7,155 bases of DNA from positions 1 to 7,155 of the forward strand of contig CAZKYP010000167.1 of the NCBI GenBank assembly GCA_964556885.1, given 5' to 3'. Made by a program: the position numbers and the translations under genes. The notes under the pieces are model-generated. The model was not told the origin of the DNA and searched no databases. It saw only the letters and a list, made by a program, of their open reading frames with translations. Positions 6,424 through 7,155 of this stretch are shown here, piece by piece. This DNA is from CAZKYP01 sp964556885. GTDB taxonomy: Bacteria; Planctomycetota; Phycisphaerae; Sedimentisphaerales; Anaerobacaceae. Each line of letters begins with the position of its first letter. Within the stretch, counting starts at the first letter, position 1.

Positions 6424-7155
6424 AAACGAATACAGATTTCAACAATAATATCCATACCACGAATAATTTATCAGCACAATCTCCCGCCGCATTGCTGCGC
6501 TTCCGCAAACCGCTGATTATACTCGGCCATATACTGGCTTTCGCCGCATCTCTGATGCTCGCCTTCCTGGTGCTCAACGACATGCGCTTCGAACGCATGT
6601 GGCTCGTGGATTATTATGCCCGCTTCATAGGCTTCTTCATCGTCATTAAGCTGATAGTGTTCGGGCTTTTCAAACAATACCGCGGCTGGTGGCGCTACGT
6701 AGGAATCTCCGATCTTTTGGGGATTCTGCGGGCATCGCTTGTCAGCACTTTATTCATCGTAACCCTGTGGTTCGTCGTGGTACCGAGAATTGATATCATT
6801 CGTGACATTGTACCCGAAATAAGCTACGTGGACGGTGTGATTATTGCCGATATGGCCGCGACGTTCCTGCTGCTGAGCGGGCTGCGGATGGTAATAAGAT
6901 TATACTACGAGGAATTTCGCGCCGTCGAAGCCGGACGGTTAAAAAGATTTCTTATTATCGGCGCAGGCAATGCCGGTGAAGCCCTGCTGCGGGAAATCCA
7001 TCGCATGCCCGTAGTTCAGTATGAGGTAGTCGGCTTCGTCGATGACGACCCGGTAAAGCAGGGAATCAATATTCACGGAATACCCGTTCTCGGCACAGTC
7101 GGGCAACTGCCTCAAATCTGCACCGAGCGGAATATCGAAGAAATCGCAATCGCGA
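6411..7155 (+). CDS. FlaA1/CapD-like membrane-anchored nucleotide-sugar dehydratase/epimerase or related polysaccharide enzyme, 3'-truncated
   Basis: Only the first 248 codons are present. After an Asn/Thr-rich tail (1-30) there are hydrophobic segments at about 34-55, 71-88, 105-124 and 142-160. This N-terminal membrane domain carries FKQYRGWWRYVGISDLLGI (87-105), the motif region usual in WbpM/CapD/FlaA1-type proteins. A Rossmann domain follows: FLIIGAGNAGEALLREI (180-196) with the GxGxxG nucleotide-binding loop at 184-189, then YEVVGFVDDDPVKQG (204-218) and IHGIPVLGTV (221-230). This CoA-binding-like domain precedes the catalytic SDR domain in UDP-sugar 4,6-dehydratases, and also precedes a glycosyltransferase domain in some initiating sugar transferases, so the exact class cannot be set without the C-terminus. 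ATG 6411 is the only start codon between the in-frame TAA at 6375 and the first helix region, apart from a late TTG at 6492, and it lacks its own Shine-Dalgarno. Role: surface polysaccharide or glycan precursor synthesis at the inner membrane. Confidence 0.85.
   Translation, partial: MPDIKTNTDFNNNIHTTNNLSAQSPAALLRFRKPLIILGHILAFAASLMLAFLVLNDMRFERMWLVDYYARFIGFFIVIKLIVFGLFKQYRGWWRYVGISDLLGILRASLVSTLFIVTLWFVVVPRIDIIRDIVPEISYVDGVIIADMAATFLLLSGLRMVIRLYYEEFRAVEAGRLKRFLIIGAGNAGEALLREIHRMPVVQYEVVGFVDDDPVKQGINIHGIPVLGTVGQLPQICTERNIEEIAIA

Noticed and set aside
6395..6677. Minus-strand frames opposite the start of the sugar-enzyme gene
   Set aside because: The plus frame continues into a clear membrane domain and Rossmann motif; the minus frames have no domain and overlap each other.

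Overview
The window reads almost entirely on the plus strand as a dense bacterial chromosome segment: two truncated genes at the edges, six complete genes between them, and one possible leader peptide. I see no mobile element, CRISPR array, rRNA, tRNA or large repeat. The organism is Gram-negative in style, with a periplasmic-binding-protein ABC importer. The two-cysteine DksA-like protein and the unassigned multi-pass membrane protein resemble, from memory, proteins of Planctomycetota, possibly class Phycisphaerae. That placement is an inference and was not tested.

Region 1 (1-4052) is a tightly packed unit. It holds the C-terminal three quarters of the mismatch-repair protein MutL, of the endonuclease-bearing type, followed by a complete vitamin B12/siderophore-type ABC importer: binding protein, permease and ATPase (btuF-btuC-btuD like). 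The junctions are a TGATG overlap, a 4-base gap and an ATGA overlap, so the four genes are very probably co-transcribed and translationally coupled. No promoter, terminator or cobalamin riboswitch is visible between mutL and the transporter genes.

Region 2 (4053-4919) opens with a 192-base intergenic stretch carrying a good sigma70-like promoter. Next come a TraR/DksA-family protein whose zinc finger keeps only two of four cysteines, and YacG, a small zinc protein of the DNA gyrase inhibitor family. The two are 9 bases apart and probably form a small operon of nucleic-acid-machinery regulators.

Region 3 (4920-7155) has a 135-base gap with a weaker candidate promoter, then a 440-residue multi-pass membrane protein of unknown function. 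The window ends in the first 248 codons of a FlaA1/CapD-like membrane-anchored nucleotide-sugar enzyme for surface polysaccharide synthesis. The strongest Shine-Dalgarno sequence at that last junction does not serve the sugar gene's only possible start. It serves a 14-codon ORF that overlaps that start, a possible coupling arrangement or a sign of a sequence error.

Nothing here amounts to a clearly new biological system. The best leads are the unassigned membrane protein, the leader ORF at 6379-6423, the mutL-btu coupling and the degenerate DksA-like protein.
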